Source of the DNA: Erythroxylum novogranatense
Taxonomy: Eukaryota; Streptophyta; Magnoliopsida; Malpighiales; Erythroxylaceae
DNA length: 64,000 bases
NCBI GenBank assembly: GCA_029891385.1
Contig: CM057224.1
Location: forward strand, 27,669,005 to 27,733,004
Direction of reading: 5' to 3'
The position numbers and the translations under genes are program-made. Shown here piece by piece: positions 46,926 to 59,270 of this stretch (positions within the stretch are counted from its first letter, which is position 1; each line of letters starts with the position of its first letter). A model generated the notes under the pieces. It was not told the origin of the DNA, ran no database searches, and saw only the letters and a program-made list of their open reading frames with translations.

Positions 46926-48388
46926 TGATTATGTTTTATATTAGTCTCCTAATAATGAACATTATCAATTTGACTTGTATAATGATATATTTTCGTACAT
47001 GATAAGAGATCTTAAGTTCATTTCGCTCTTATTCATTTCTTTCCTAACTGGGTGCTTTTTCTGAAGAAAAGAAGAAAAGGGAAATGATGTAACTAGACTT
47101 GCATAAAAAGCCAAGAAAAATCCCACTTAATTCAATTTCATCATTTACTTGATATGTCCAAAAGTGGACGAACATTACATGTTAGGAAAAAGAAAAAAAG
47201 TTGCAAGGGTGAATGACCAATGTATCTAAAGAAAGGATGACATATTGACAAAGAAGAGTGGCAGTTGTGGACAACATAGGCTCGATCCACACAAACAACT
47301 TAACATAAAATAACCTAAGAAAAGACTAAAAATAGGTGCGGTTGACACCACACTAAAAAGCATCCTTGCCTTCCCCCAATTATTGCATGGGGCCATTCAA
47401 TTACTCCTATTGTATGTGCCAAGTAGAGTCATCTTTCAATGAAACACGAGTAAAAACTATCATCTTGATGATAACTTGAGAGAGAGAATTTTGTTGATCA
47501 CAGTGGTGATCAAGTTGGGTAACTCCATCATGAGATTGTCATCTACATGATAGAATTTGAATGATTTATAATCCCACTTTTGAAATAACAAAAATGCAAT
47601 GAATCCAACAAAATTGTGAAGGTTAATGTTAAGAAATGTAGTTCAAGTCACAATCTAACCATCCTAAGTCATTTTCATTTTGCAAAACTATTTTGATCAG
47701 CATTTGGTAACATCATTGTAACATATTTACTATTTTGATCATATTTGAGCTTTAATATAACATTCCTACACTCGTTTGGTTTCTAATCCTTAATGTTTTA
47801 TGACATAGAGTTACATAGTACCTACTTCATTTCGGCCCACCTTTTAACAAACTCAATCCTTATATTTCTACATTAAGGCCTTCAACTTTTATTAGACTAA
47901 GTTTAGTTGCACTAAACTAGTACAATCCCACAGGCATTGTGTGCTATATACACGTTGCTCATTTATGTTGGCTGGGTTGGACAAGGCCAATCCCATGTTC
48001 TGAACATTGTGCAATATTGTCATTTTCAGCTACTAGGGAACATGGGCTCAAGTCTCGACAACATATACCCTGCGTCTAATTAGTACTCCTTCCTATTAAG
48101 TGTTCTTTTGAAGGAATTGAGGACAATACCATTTCATTTAACAATTTTGGACCACCATCCCAAACGGGGTCCAATCTCATGTACGTTTGCTTCACAAGGC
48201 TCTCTCTTAGAAGTTCCTTTTATCTTTTTGATGATAACCATCATAATCGAAATACGATTGTTTTATGGACATAGAAATGAGTACTTGTTAAACATGGTTG
48301 CTCTTTTTGTGACTTGAAATTATAAGAGTAATACGTTTTGATGGTGGAAGAGGATGACATGTCAGCTTATCTCCACCCAATACTAATA
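46926..48388. other. Non-coding intergenic stretch
   Basis: Only short frames (the best, 48108-48317, has no known likeness). No RNA gene or repeat boundary seen. Confidence 0.5.
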
Positions 48389-48913
48389 GGGTGTTTGGTT
48401 CACCTGCTAGAATAGATAAGGAATGAAATGATTATTTTTAGGAATAGAATAGATAAGGAATGAAATGAAATGGATATTACTTAGTTTGGTTTATTCCTAA
48501 GAATTTCTTATGATGATGTATGCCAATGTTTAGTTTAAAATTATAAATTTGAAATGACAAAAGAATAACTAAAAAAAAGACTAAAATATCTATTGTAATC
48601 CCTATTAACTACATTATTATTATTAATTTTTTTCTTCTTCTTATTCTTCTTTTTCTTCTTCTTGTTATTGTTGTTGTTGTTGTTGTTGTTATTATTATTA
48701 TTATTCGCCACTACCATTCCAGTAATAGCTAAAGATAGGGGAGGGGTGTCTTTAGATATTCTGCAAATTCAAGAATAACTAAACCTTATATTCAAGAATA
48801 ACTAAACCTTATGATTATCTATTCTGTATAATTTTTTCAACCAAACAAAGTAACATCCTATTACTAGGCATAGATAAGGAATGAAATAGTCATTCTTCTG
48901 AACCAAACACCCC
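48389..48913. mobile_element. MITE with GGGTGTTTGGTTC ends
   Basis: The left end GGGTGTTTGGTTCA and right end TGAACCAAACACCCC are inverted repeats. The words AATAGATAAGGAATGAAAT recur inside both ends. ATA flanks each side (48386-48388 and 48914-48916), a 3-bp duplication that fits PIF/Harbinger (Tourist-like) MITEs. No coding capacity. The middle has TTC/TTG/TTA simple repeats (about 48628-48705) and a GAATAACTAAACCTTAT duplication. Confidence 0.75.
48628..48705. repeat. Compound trinucleotide microsatellite
   Basis: Runs of TTC, then TTG, then TTA units inside the MITE at 48389-48913. They are probably variable in length between individuals. Confidence 0.8.
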
Positions 48914-51331
48914 ATAAGTGTTTAAGTTAAGAGGACAGATCTTGGCTAATTATCATAGATTTCAATAGTACGTGTTGCCCCATTGGTGATGCATAGGAGG
49001 AGGATAGGCCTTCCTATTCATCCCTACTCATAAAATAAAGCATTTGCCTTATAAAATTTCCCTAACACTTCCGACGCTTTGTTACTTGTCAATTTGCTAT
49101 TATGTGATATTTTTTTCTTGAAAAGTTACAACAACAACAACAACAATAACTTAATAAACACAATAAAAGTGGTAATAATTGTGTGATATAGTTACTTAGA
49201 AAGTGGTCAAGGGTTATGAAGTTTAAAGGAAAATATGCATAAATAAGCCAATTTTTTAAAATAAAACTTTAGTAAAAACCAACTTACTAATGCCAATAAA
49301 ACATTAATAAAACAAGTTAATGAGTTCAAGGAATGCCTTTTAATTTATCTGCAATTTTCATTGGAGTGCCGCATATTTAACAAAGGAATTCAATCCAAAC
49401 TACTGCCCATCTTATCAACAAAATTGTCTTTATGTCTTCAGTGTTTTTTATGGCATACTCAGTGATAAAATCCATATTTATTATCCATCTATTCTGTTTT
49501 GTGAGTCACACACTTTATCAAAGTCAGGATGTTAGAGAACAAAAATGTTGCCAATTAGAAGTTTTTGATTGTTAATCCTCCAAAGTCATGTCCGTCTGAC
49601 ATATAGTTGAGGGCTTTGAGGCTAGCAACTAAAATTGATTCAAAGAATATTTGTCCCAAGAACGAGGCTATATACTCTATCTAAGAATCTTCTATCCAAC
49701 CTTGTCTAATCTTATAAGCGATGTCGTTCTATTTAAAGGGCAGAGGGATAAGTAATTTATTGAATTATTTATTGTTTACATTAACTTTCAAGCCAAGCCA
49801 TTTTATGAAACATTTCAAAATAGAGTATTTTCACGCCATTTACAAAAACACTTCGTCTGTTAAGTGTTTTGTTAGCTTCCTCTTTTCCATTCATGTCTGA
49901 CTGAAAAAATGAGGCTGACCTACTTCACCAAATAGCATAAACAACGACCCATACACTTATCACTTACCTTCAACCTTTAAACCAACCTTCAAGTCATTAT
50001 TCTTTCTTATTGTCCTTTAATCGTATCAAATAGCAAAAACGCCGACCCATAAGCTTCTCACTTACCTTCAATCTTCAAGCCAACCTTCAAGCCATTATTC
50101 TTTCTTACCATCCTTTAATCGTATCAAACACGCTAAACCTAATCTTAACTCATCGTTTTCTTTTACTTTTTCCCACTGAGATAAAACCCATTGTTAAAAA
50201 GTAACCAAAACACCTTCCATCATTGTGTTTGTCCTCTTGTGGTCGTTAGATATCCTAATGATAAGGATGGTGATACTAGTGATAAGACTGAGGTTGTCGA
50301 TATGTCGATTGTTGAGGAAGACGAGGAGAGGGAGAGTGAATGAAAAGGTTAGAGCTTTTGCTAAATTAGTAATCCGTCGTATGTTATTTAGGTTTTCTAA
50401 GTGATTGAATTTTAGTGAAAAGTTTGTTTCTTGACTGGGGATGTTTGTTTGATTGAGAGATAACATTTCTTATGCACAAGGAACAATTTCGTGAAGCGAT
50501 ATGTGTCAACTAATAATGGTGGCAAAACAAATTGAAATAACTATTTAATGCTTGTTCTAGATATGATAGGATGACTACAATTTATGTTATTTATTTTCCT
50601 TTTATCATCTAGTTGTGAAAGTTGAAAGTGAGTTGGAGTAATGCGAATGGATTACTTTAAACTTACAAGGGGACTGGTTCTTATGTTATTGAGATATGTT
50701 ACTGCCTATTATTAACAAGGTATAGCGATAAAGGAAATTGCTTAGTCTTCTCTCTTTATTATGCTTGGAGAAGTCTAGATACATTACCGCATGATTAGCC
50801 TTAGAGGTGTATTTAAAAGATAAAAAAACTTCCTAGTTGGTAGCTGCTTATCTGAAAGGGACAGTTTGGGTTCATTTAAAACCTCTTTGATGACTTTTGA
50901 GATATTTAAAATGAATAATTCTATACTTAATGGAGATGAGCTTGATTTCAAGTTCATTTTGAGCTAAAGTATGAGTGTCAGAGATTAAGCTTTCTTGACC
51001 TCTGAACTTTTTTAAACTCAAACTAGTTGAATTTGAGCCTTAAAATGTAAGCTAAGATAAGTATGAGTTTGACCATGACTTCAAAAGAAATTTGAAGAAG
51101 CCAAGCTTAAGCATTCAACACAAAGAAATTCATTTAGCTAAAATTTGTCTGAAAATTTTGGAAGGAATTCAAACTTTTTGGTGCCATTAGTTTGGGTTTT
51201 CAAGCGTAGAGATACTTTACATTTTTGGTTAGTCAAACATTGGAATGGTGAATATTATATGAGCATCTTATGCTATCTATCTTTTTGGGCTGTGAATTCT
51301 AAGACTAACTGGGGAACTTTTACCTTTAGGA
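48914..51331. other. Non-coding stretch
   Basis: No gene is supported apart from the 98-bp tandem repeat annotated separately. The minus-strand frame 50194-50466 and plus-strand frame 51145-51408 have no recognisable motifs. Confidence 0.5.
49929..50124. repeat. 98-bp tandem duplication
   Basis: Two adjacent copies, 49929-50026 and 50027-50124, share CACTTACCTTCAA, CCAACCTTCAAG and CATTATTCTTTCTTA at the same offsets, with scattered differences. A third copy starts (CAAA) but then diverges. Confidence 0.85.
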
Positions 51332-51598
51332 CAGAGCCGGCCCTGGGCATGGGCAGGCAGGGCACCTGCCCAGGACCCAGTTTTATTATGAATAAAAATT
51401 GCAACTAAAAGGGCCCAATTTTATTTTATTTTGTTCCTTATAAAGGTTTTGATTTTTATAAAGAGCAATAAAAGGGCCCCTTATTTTATCTCTTTTATTT
51501 TTTATAAAAGCCCACTTTTAATTATCATAAAGAAAAAAAGATAAGATAGAAATTTTTTTTATTTGCCCAGGGCCTATAAAACGTTAGGACCGGCCCTG
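51332..51598. mobile_element. hAT-type MITE, 267 bp
   Basis: The ends CAGAGCCGGCCCTG and (reversed) CAGGGCCGGTCCTA form imperfect inverted repeats of the CAGGGCCGG type known from plant hAT MITEs. The subterminal pair GGGCACCTGCCCAGGACCC / GCCCAGGGCC pairs as well. The flanks CTTTAGGA (51324-51331) and TTTTAGGA (51599-51606) are an 8-bp duplication with one change. A partial relative lies at about 60168-60215. Confidence 0.85.
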
Positions 51599-51606
51599 TT
51601 TTAGGA

Positions 51607-54600
51607 TATACTTTTTCTCCTTTATTTTTGATGGGAGGGAAGAGTTAGATATCAATTTAAAACTTTCAAAATTGTACTGATAGTTATGAATAGCTACTAC
51701 TAGTCCTATATATTGAATTCGCTAGTTATTAATGAATGTTAACAAGCTTGTTCTGACTTACATATATTTGCTACTTTTAAAGGTTTTTGAACCTATTTAG
51801 ACCCAAAGAATCTTAAGCATCAGAGGAAAGAATAATCACATTGATGAGATATGATTTCTATGAGCTACTTATGATTTATAAATATAAGGCATGGTTCTCT
51901 CTACTAAACTTTTATTGAAGGTACTTAATCGCTTGCAATTCTTAGGGCGAACTAGAATATGATAATTATATGTTTGTTATATTTACCTTATTCTTTGTTA
52001 TTTTTATTCCTTTGGAGAGGGAGAGGGTATGGGTGCTGTGGGAGTGGTGATGCTGCCAAGTACCAATATGGAAACTTGCAGAGAACTTGTTTTAAAGTAT
52101 TTATAGTAGTTAAAAGAAGTTGATTTTTGTGAGCAATGAATAAGCTTGGAATACAAGTTACATTTGGTTTTGAAACTTGTTCAATCCAACATTTATTTCT
52201 TAGATGCTCTTCAATTTTAATGCCATAGCACTAATAAGGATGGAGTGGAATGCTTATTCTTTATATTGTTTAGTTTATTTGTGGTTGACTGTTAGTGCTC
52301 TTGTCAATGTCTTTGGATTATAACCAGTCATTTAGTATAATTGCATGTTTCTACTAGCCATGTTTATTACTATTTTTCTTTCAAATGCATAGTTTGATGA
52401 ACTAAATCCTCAGGAAGCTCCTCTTGGCAAGTAGGTATATTATTTGGAGCTAGAATTCATCTTTGATTATATGACTTAGTTATCCCTTGCAATCTTTTTA
52501 CCATTATTGTTTATCTTTGCAATCTACTACTAAGTGAGACGGGTACATTCACATTCATGCTTTTAGTAAATATTTACAAGGTATGCAAACACACATGAGA
52601 AGAAAGCAAATTTTTTGTTTGTTTAATTTATGGTAAACATACATGCATGACCTCTACTTTGATGAAATTGTTTTAATCTTTATATGCTAGCAAATCTCTA
52701 GTGTTTATGTCACTGGAAGGTGATAATATTTCATTTACTCCTTCATGAACTGATTTCTATTTCTTACTTGGCTTTTGTAGAGCACATAGTACACATGTCA
52801 ATTGATAAAAGAGACCAAAAAAGAAAAATTACAAACAAAGATCATACGGGTTGGAATGGTGTTCTAGTTTTGATGACGCTTTAGCTGGTGGTTGAGTCAG
52901 TTTTACGGCGAGAAAAAAATCAAAGGTTTTTGTGTGGGTTAGGCTCTAAACCAACCGTTGACAGGAAGTTTAGGGTGAACCGAAACTTTGGCTTGTTTTT
53001 GTGTCTATTAATATGATTATTCCTGTTTAAAAGAGGAAAGTATGAAAGTACCTAATAATTTTTTGTTACTTTATTTTGTGAAAAATCGAAATCTTTTAGT
53101 GTTATAAATTCATTAAAACATACCAAAATCTGTTTTGGTAATAAAAAATTGAATGAGGATATTTTTCATTTTATTGAATCTTTTAAATCAATGAATTAAA
53201 TCAATTATATTAAGCATATAACACTTTATTCATAGATGTGGGTTCTTATCTCAACACTAATTATATTTCAAAGTTTGTAAAAATCATAATCATTGATTAA
53301 AAGTTGTATCATATAAATGAATCAAAAACTATTATCTTTATTATTTTCAATATAGAAATTTGATGCATACCTCATGTGACAAAAATGAAATAAATTAACT
53401 AGGTTAAGTACAAATTATGATGAAAAGTACAATTATAGTTACATAATGGACAATTAATATGGTAGAAATATAACTATTTTAAAATCTTATTTCTTGAGAA
53501 ACCTGTTTTCATTGGTACAAGTTTGGGTTAAACCAAATTGAGAAGCATGCTATTAACTAACATTTGTAAATGTGACTCTTATCTTGTATTCTTTTAAATT
53601 TAATTATTAATTTTGAAATTTTAATAAATAAAAGAAGGATTTTTTAATTTTAATTTTAATTTGAATAAAATTATAAATAGAATACATAAATAAATATCTA
53701 TTTAGAAATAGTGTAAAACTATTATATATTTCTTTAATTTTATTTTTATGTGTGATATATAGTAAAATTTGATAACTAAATGAGATTGATTTGATTAAAG
53801 GCTTAAAATTTGATCACTTAATTAAAAATATTAAATTAGTGCATATGAATTCATAATTAAATTGTAAGTATAAACAAGTGATAAACTAACAAAACACCTT
53901 AAATATTTATAATATATAACAAAAGTGTCTAAAGAAAAAATTTAAAATTAAAAGATAAAATCTTAAAATTTAGATAAGTTAATCAAAATTTCAATTTTAC
54001 ACTCTTTCAATTCTTTTCTTACTTTAAGTTTTAGAAAATGTTAGATAAAAAACTATGTTATAAAGTTCAATTAATCAAATAAGCGAGAAAAGAATGAACA
54101 CTATAAATCAAAACATGTTAATATGCTTAAAGAAAAGGTCTAATCATATAAGAACTCATTGTAGGTTAAAACAAATCAGGAAGAGCATTCAACAAGTTGG
54201 ATTTATCAACTTTTGTAAATGACTTCTATAATTGTATAATCTAAGGCTATATAATCTGAAGGAATTCTTAAACATGTTGAAAATGTTGAAAAGGTTTAGA
54301 ACTAAACATCGTTCTTATGCACATTACAACTAAACTGATATGGTGATAGATTTCTGTGAATTTGTTAACCAAAGAGAGACCTTGAAAAGTTACCAATACT
54401 TAGAAATGATATCGTAACAGAAGGAAGGAGGGGTTATAACCTATAAGTCTGTCTAGCCATTCTATGATATTTACATTAATCCAATTGATTTACAGTCCGG
54501 ATCCTCTTTCTAAGGCTGCCCTATCCATCCCTATCTAATCCCAAAAACGTTGTCGTTCTATTGAGAATATGAATTTGTCTTTTATATTTATTGAAATGTT

Positions 54601-54785
54601 TGAAATCTAACATTTTGCATTGTATTCGTTCATTAAGGAGTATTTGTCTATAATGCATACAAATCAACTTAAATGTTTTTCCCCCTTTTTTGTGAGTTTT
54701 TATTAATAATTTTATCATAAACGTCATTTTTGAATTTGACAGGTGTCAAAATTAATATTAAACAAAATAATGGAAGGTAGATATA
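51607..54785. other. Non-coding intergenic stretch
   Basis: AT-rich, with short frames only. A CTAAATCCTCAGGAAGCTCC phrase near 52401 looks exon-like but cannot be assigned. No repeat ends were found. Confidence 0.5.
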
Positions 54786-54799
54786 CTTCATAACAATGA

Positions 54800-54900
54800 T
54801 ACGAATTTCGTACGGTCGGAATCCGGTACCAGTACTGGTGCAAATGTACCGGTCCAAAATTCTCGCTGGTATCACCAGTACCGTAAAATGTCGGGACCAT
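54800..54900. promoter_or_regulatory. Subterminal GTACC/GGTACC motif cluster of the hAT element
   Basis: Within about 100 bp of the left end occur CGTACGG, GGTACCAGTACTGG, TGTACCGG and AGTACCG. The right end has AGTACCGATACCGACCG, and the deleted copy has GGTACCG and CGGTACG next to its end. Repeated short subterminal motifs are where hAT transposases bind; this role is inferred. Confidence 0.45.
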
Positions 54901-54949
54901 TCCGGGAAAATCCAAAAAGACAGGGACTATTTTGCAAAAAACTAAATTT

Positions 54950-55330
54950 AAACCCTAAAAAATCAAATCCCCCCTCCCCGACTTCGGACTCTCCCTCTCA
55001 CTGTCTCACATCTCTCTTCGTCTTCTCTCCCTCTCAGATAGTCGCCGCTCCCCCCTCACCGCCTACGTCACCGCTCGTCACCGTCGTCGCATCGTCCTCC
55101 TCTGCCTCCTCTTCTTCTCTGTCTTGGTCCTTTTGGAGTGGTGGAGTGGCCCTAGCATCGCCATCTTCAACCTTCGTCCACGCCGCCCGAAGCCATCGTC
55201 GCCTGCTGAGGTCTACCGTCCGCCATCCGCTGCACACCCCACCGTGAGCAGCAGCCTTCGCGGCCTTGTCCCTCGTCCTCCACGCCACGTCAACCCCAGC
55301 CGACCCGACATCAACCCAGATCGGTGAAGA
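54950..55330 (+). other. CT- and GC-rich leader block of the hAT element
   Basis: A composition island (rich in CTC, CCG) in AT-rich surroundings, like the first exon/5' UTR of plant transposase genes. Frames are open on both strands (for example 54888-55247 plus), but protein content is Ser/Pro/Arg-rich and shows no likeness to a domain. The equivalent in the deleted copy (42194-42598) does not keep a frame. I treat it as leader. Confidence 0.55.
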
Positions 55331-55974
55331 CCGAATGTTTTGTTTTATTTTTCATGGATTTTTAGCATTAATTGCTTCTGTCATTGTGTTGGTTGTTGGA
55401 TGATGATAGATTTGTGGTTAAAAATTGGATGATGATGGATTTGTGGTTGGTGGAAATTGCTTCTGTTGTTGTGTTGGATACTTTGATGATGATGGATTTC
55501 GGTTGAAGAGAGTAAAATGTAAATGGTGAAGGTGATTTCGGTTGAAGTTGAACTTGAAGTGAACTTGACATTTTGCATTTTGGTTTTTGGCATTTTGGAT
55601 TATAGAAGTTGATTTTGGATTTTGGCATTGAATTGATCCAAATGTCCCATTGGAAAATAAATTTAGAATGGTAATTGTGATTGAATTGTTGAATTATTGA
55701 TGAATGAGATTTAATTTTAATTTGTGCAATTGAATTTGAGATTGAGTTTCATAATCAAAATCAAATTAACATTTAAAGCTAATTTTAATTGTAAAATTGA
55801 TAATCAAATGTGAAATAAATAATTAAATGTAAAATTGTACAATTGATAATCAAAATCAAGAAAATTGAAAAAGCTTAAATCATTAATTGACATATTGTTA
55901 ATATTTGTTATATGGTAATTCATTTTTATATTTGGGTATTGAATTTTGATAAATAATTAGTTAAGTATAAATTT

Positions 55975-56302
55975 GGGTATTTGGGAATTGGAATTGAATT
56001 GAATTGGAATTGAATTGAATTAGAATGAAATTGAATTGAATGGAATTGAATTGAATTGGAATTGAATGTAATTGAATTGGAATGTAAATTAAATTGGAAT
56101 TGGATTGAATTGGAATGGAATTGAATGGAATGAATGGAATTGGAATTGGAATTTGGATTGAAAATTGATTGAATGGAAATGGAATTATGAATGTTTTGTA
56201 CTTGTTAGGATTGGAGTATGTTTTGAATTATGTGTGATGAAATTAAATTGAATTGGAATTGAATTGAATTGGAATGGAATTGAATTGAATGGAATTGAAT
56301 TG
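55975..56302. repeat. GAATTG/GGAATT simple-repeat tract
   Basis: Irregular repeats of GAATTG and GGAATT words merging into the 63-bp minisatellite. The reverse complement of this type of sequence is found at about 40900-41900 in the deleted copy. Confidence 0.8.
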
Positions 56303-56870
56303 AATGTTTTGTAATTGTTAGGATTGGAAATTGTTGGGAATGGATTGTTTGGAAATGGAATTATGAATGCTTTGTAATTGTTAGGATTGAAAATTGTTGG
56401 GAATGGAATGAATGGAAATGGAATTATAAATGTTTTGTAATTGTTAGGATTGAAAATTGTTGGGAATGGATTGAATGGAAATGGAATTATGAATGTTTTG
56501 TATTTGTTAGGATTGGAAATTGTTTGGAATGGATTGTTTGGAAATGGAATTATGAATGTTTTGTAATTGTTAGGATTAGAAATTGTTGTAAATGGAATGA
56601 ATGGAAATGAAATTATGAATGTTTTGTAATTGTTAGGATTAGAAATTGTTGGGAATGGATTGAATGGAAATGAAATTATGATTGTTTTGTAATTGTTAGG
56701 ATTGAAAATTGATGGAAATAGATTGATAATGGAATGTAATTATGATTGTTTTGTAATTGTTAGGATTGGGAAATATTGGGAATGAATTGAATAGAAATGG
56801 AATTATGGTTGTTTTGTAATTGTTAGGATTGGAAATTGTTGGAAATGGAAATGATATTAAGTATGTTTTG
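56303..56870. repeat. 63-bp minisatellite, about nine units
   Basis: Each unit starts AATGTTTTGTAATTGTTAGG and carries GAAATTGTTGGGAATGGATTG and GGAAATGGAATTATG, with a regular 63-bp step at first (56303, 56366, ...). Units differ by point changes. It lies in what should be the intron or leader of the hAT transposase gene and is retained in the deleted relative at 40900-41300. Confidence 0.88.
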
Positions 56871-57004
56871 TAATTGTTGAAATTGCAAATTGTTAGAGTA
56901 TGTTTTGTGTTACTTATTATATATGTTGAATGTTTTGAATTGTTAGCTTTGTGCATATTGTCATTGTGTACTGAAACTGTGTGTTATTTATTTTTGTGTA
57001 CAGA

Positions 57005-59270
57005 TAAATTGAAGGAAGTTCAAATACTCCCAATCAACCTAGTTCAGGAAGATATAGTGATCTAGCTTGGGCTCATGCTGGTGTGGTTCCCGGTCAAAGG
57101 AATCATACCATTTGCTTGTTTTGTAACAAGCATTTGAAAGGTGGAGGAATCTCCTGATTGAAAAGGCATTTAGCTGGGGTTAAAGGAGATGTGGAAGCAT
57201 GTAAAAAAGTAAGTCATGATGTGAAGTGGCAGATGAAAACATTGCTTGATGAACATCAAATTGAGAAAGATAGAAGGGAAAGATTGAATTTTGAAATTGG
57301 TAGTGGAAGTTTGTTTCCTGGTTTCTGTGGTGATTATGGAGATGATGAAGGTGGAAGTGATAGTGGTAGTGTTCCATCTCAACCTCAGAATCTTGAAGAA
57401 TCTGATGTGAGGAAGAGAAGAAGGCAGGTGTCTGGTTTCTTTGCACCGCGAACAACTCCTGAAGTCCAACCTTCAATTCTCAATGCAATGCAGGCAAGAG
57501 ATGCAACTCACAATGTGGATATGGCAGTAGCTAGATGATGCTATGATACAGGTTCGTCATTTAATGCTTCTCAATCATATTATTATCAACCTATGATAGA
57601 TGACATAGCCTCTTATGGTCAAGGATATAAAAGGCCATCAATTGATGACTTAAGAGGTAAACTTTTGAGTTGTGCTGTGTCTGAAATGAGAAGTTATTTG
57701 GCTGAAAGAAGAGTAAATTGGGGTATTAATGGATGCTTAATTATGTGTGATAGTTGGACGAATAGGAGACAAGAGCCTATTATAAATTTTTTGTGTATTG
57801 TTTTAATGGCTCTATGTTTTTAAAATCGATTGATGCATCTGGCCTGATTAGAACTGTTGATACTTTGTTTCGAATATTTGATCAAGTTTTGAATGAAGTA
57901 GGGGTGGAAAACATTGTTCAGTTTATTACTGACAATGATTCCGTTTATAAAGCGGCAGGGCTAAGGTTGCAGAGAACCTATAATTTATTTTTTTTTGGAC
58001 TCCTTGTATTGCACATTGCATTGACTTAATACTGGAGGATATAGGAAATCCTAGGTATTTTTCTGTTTTTGATGAGACCATGCAAAAGGCAAAAAAGGTG
58101 ACAAAATTTATTTATAATCGTGCATGTGTTTTAAATTTGATGAGAATGGAATTTACCAATGGTAAGAATTTGTGTCGCCCTGCTGTGACAAGATTTGCAA
58201 CAAATTTCTTATCACTTCAGCCTTTTCTTTCGTTGAGAAAGGAGTTAAGGCAAATGTTTACAAGTGATAAGTGAGTTACATCTCAGCATGCTAGGTCTAA
58301 TGCTGGAATGGAGGTTTGTAGTATCATACTGGAAGATAGGAAATTTTGGTCGTAATGTCAATTCGTTATCCGAGTTTGTGAGCCTTTGGTGAGGGTGCTT
58401 CGGTTGGCTAATAGTGAAGAAAAACCAACAATGGGTTATATTTTTGATGCTATAGAGAAAGCAACAGAAGAAATCAAGGCCAATATGAAAAATAGGCCTT
58501 CTTTATACCAACCATATATCTCAATCATTAATGAGAGAAGGAGAAAACAACTTTCTTCTCTATTGTTTGTAGCTGGGGCATTTTTGAATCCTAGTGTGTA
58601 TTTTAAACTGGATGTTGAAAAGCAAGCTGAAGTTAGTAGAGGAATGCTTATCACAATTACATCAATTGTTCCTCATGACTCAATACAAGTTATTTTAACC
58701 ACACAAATGGAGACTTATAAGTTCTCTTATGGAGATTTTGGAATGTCGGTCGCTATTCAACAAAGATGACTTCTTTCTCCAGGTATTACTTATTTCCTAT
58801 TTCTTATTTGTTGAAAATTATTTATCACTTTATTTTGTTTATAACACTACTTTTGTTTTCTTATAACTTGCAGTTGCTTGGTCGGATCTTTTCGGATGTA
58901 GTGTTCCAGAATTGAGAAGGTTTGCAATTCGAATTTTAAGTCAATGTGTAAGTGCAACTGAGTGTGAACGAAACTGGAGCACATTTGAATTTATTCATTC
59001 CAAGAAAAGGAATAGATTGGAGCATAAGAGGTTGAATGACTTGGTTTATGTTCGTTACAATTTAAAGCTTCAGGAAATGTATGTTATTTTCATTATTTTC
59101 ATTATTAATTTTGATATAATTTCTTATAATTTTCTAATAATTAAATGTAATTGTTTACTAGGACTCTTAGTAGCACAAGTTCTTCAAATGATCCAATTGC
59201 GATTGATAATATTGATATTTTGGCGGATTGAGTTTCTGAAGAACTCAATTTGGTTTATGTGAGTGATTGA
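57005..59270 (+). pseudogene. hAT transposase gene, inactivated
   Basis: Begins after an acceptor (gtgtacag) with an N-terminal Ser/Pro stretch. A BED zinc finger follows (HTICLFCNKHLKGG, then LKRHLAG, about 57107-57180). An acidic linker and nuclear-localisation-like KRRRQ lie near 57410. The DUF659-type core runs from 57590 (MIDDIASYGQGYK; CLIMCDSWTNRR). A catalytic-core middle with FITDNDSVYKAAG is near 57920. The part with KNRPSLYQPYI is at 58386-58769. After an intron (about 58770-58874) comes the hAT dimerisation domain (RRFAIRILSQCVSATECERN, 58912-59080). Inactivating changes: TGA at 57155-57157 (where Arg CGA is usual), TGA at 57536-57538 (usual Trp), a frame change near 57800, and one extra T in the run near 57985-57995. 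The dimerisation domain itself is open. Confidence 0.88.

Noticed and set aside
50194..50466. 90-residue minus-strand ORF
   Set aside because: Low-complexity composition without recognisable domain or neighbours.
54888..55327. Ser/Pro-rich ORFs on both strands in the hAT leader
   Set aside because: Composition-driven; no domain, and the equivalent region in the deleted copy does not keep a frame.
56303..56870. CRISPR-like array
   Set aside because: The repeat has no unique spacers; units are contiguous 63-bp minisatellite copies in plant DNA.
55368..57476. His/Asn/Ile-rich minus-strand ORFs over the minisatellite and hAT transposase
   Set aside because: They are antisense shadows of repeats and of the plus-strand transposase.
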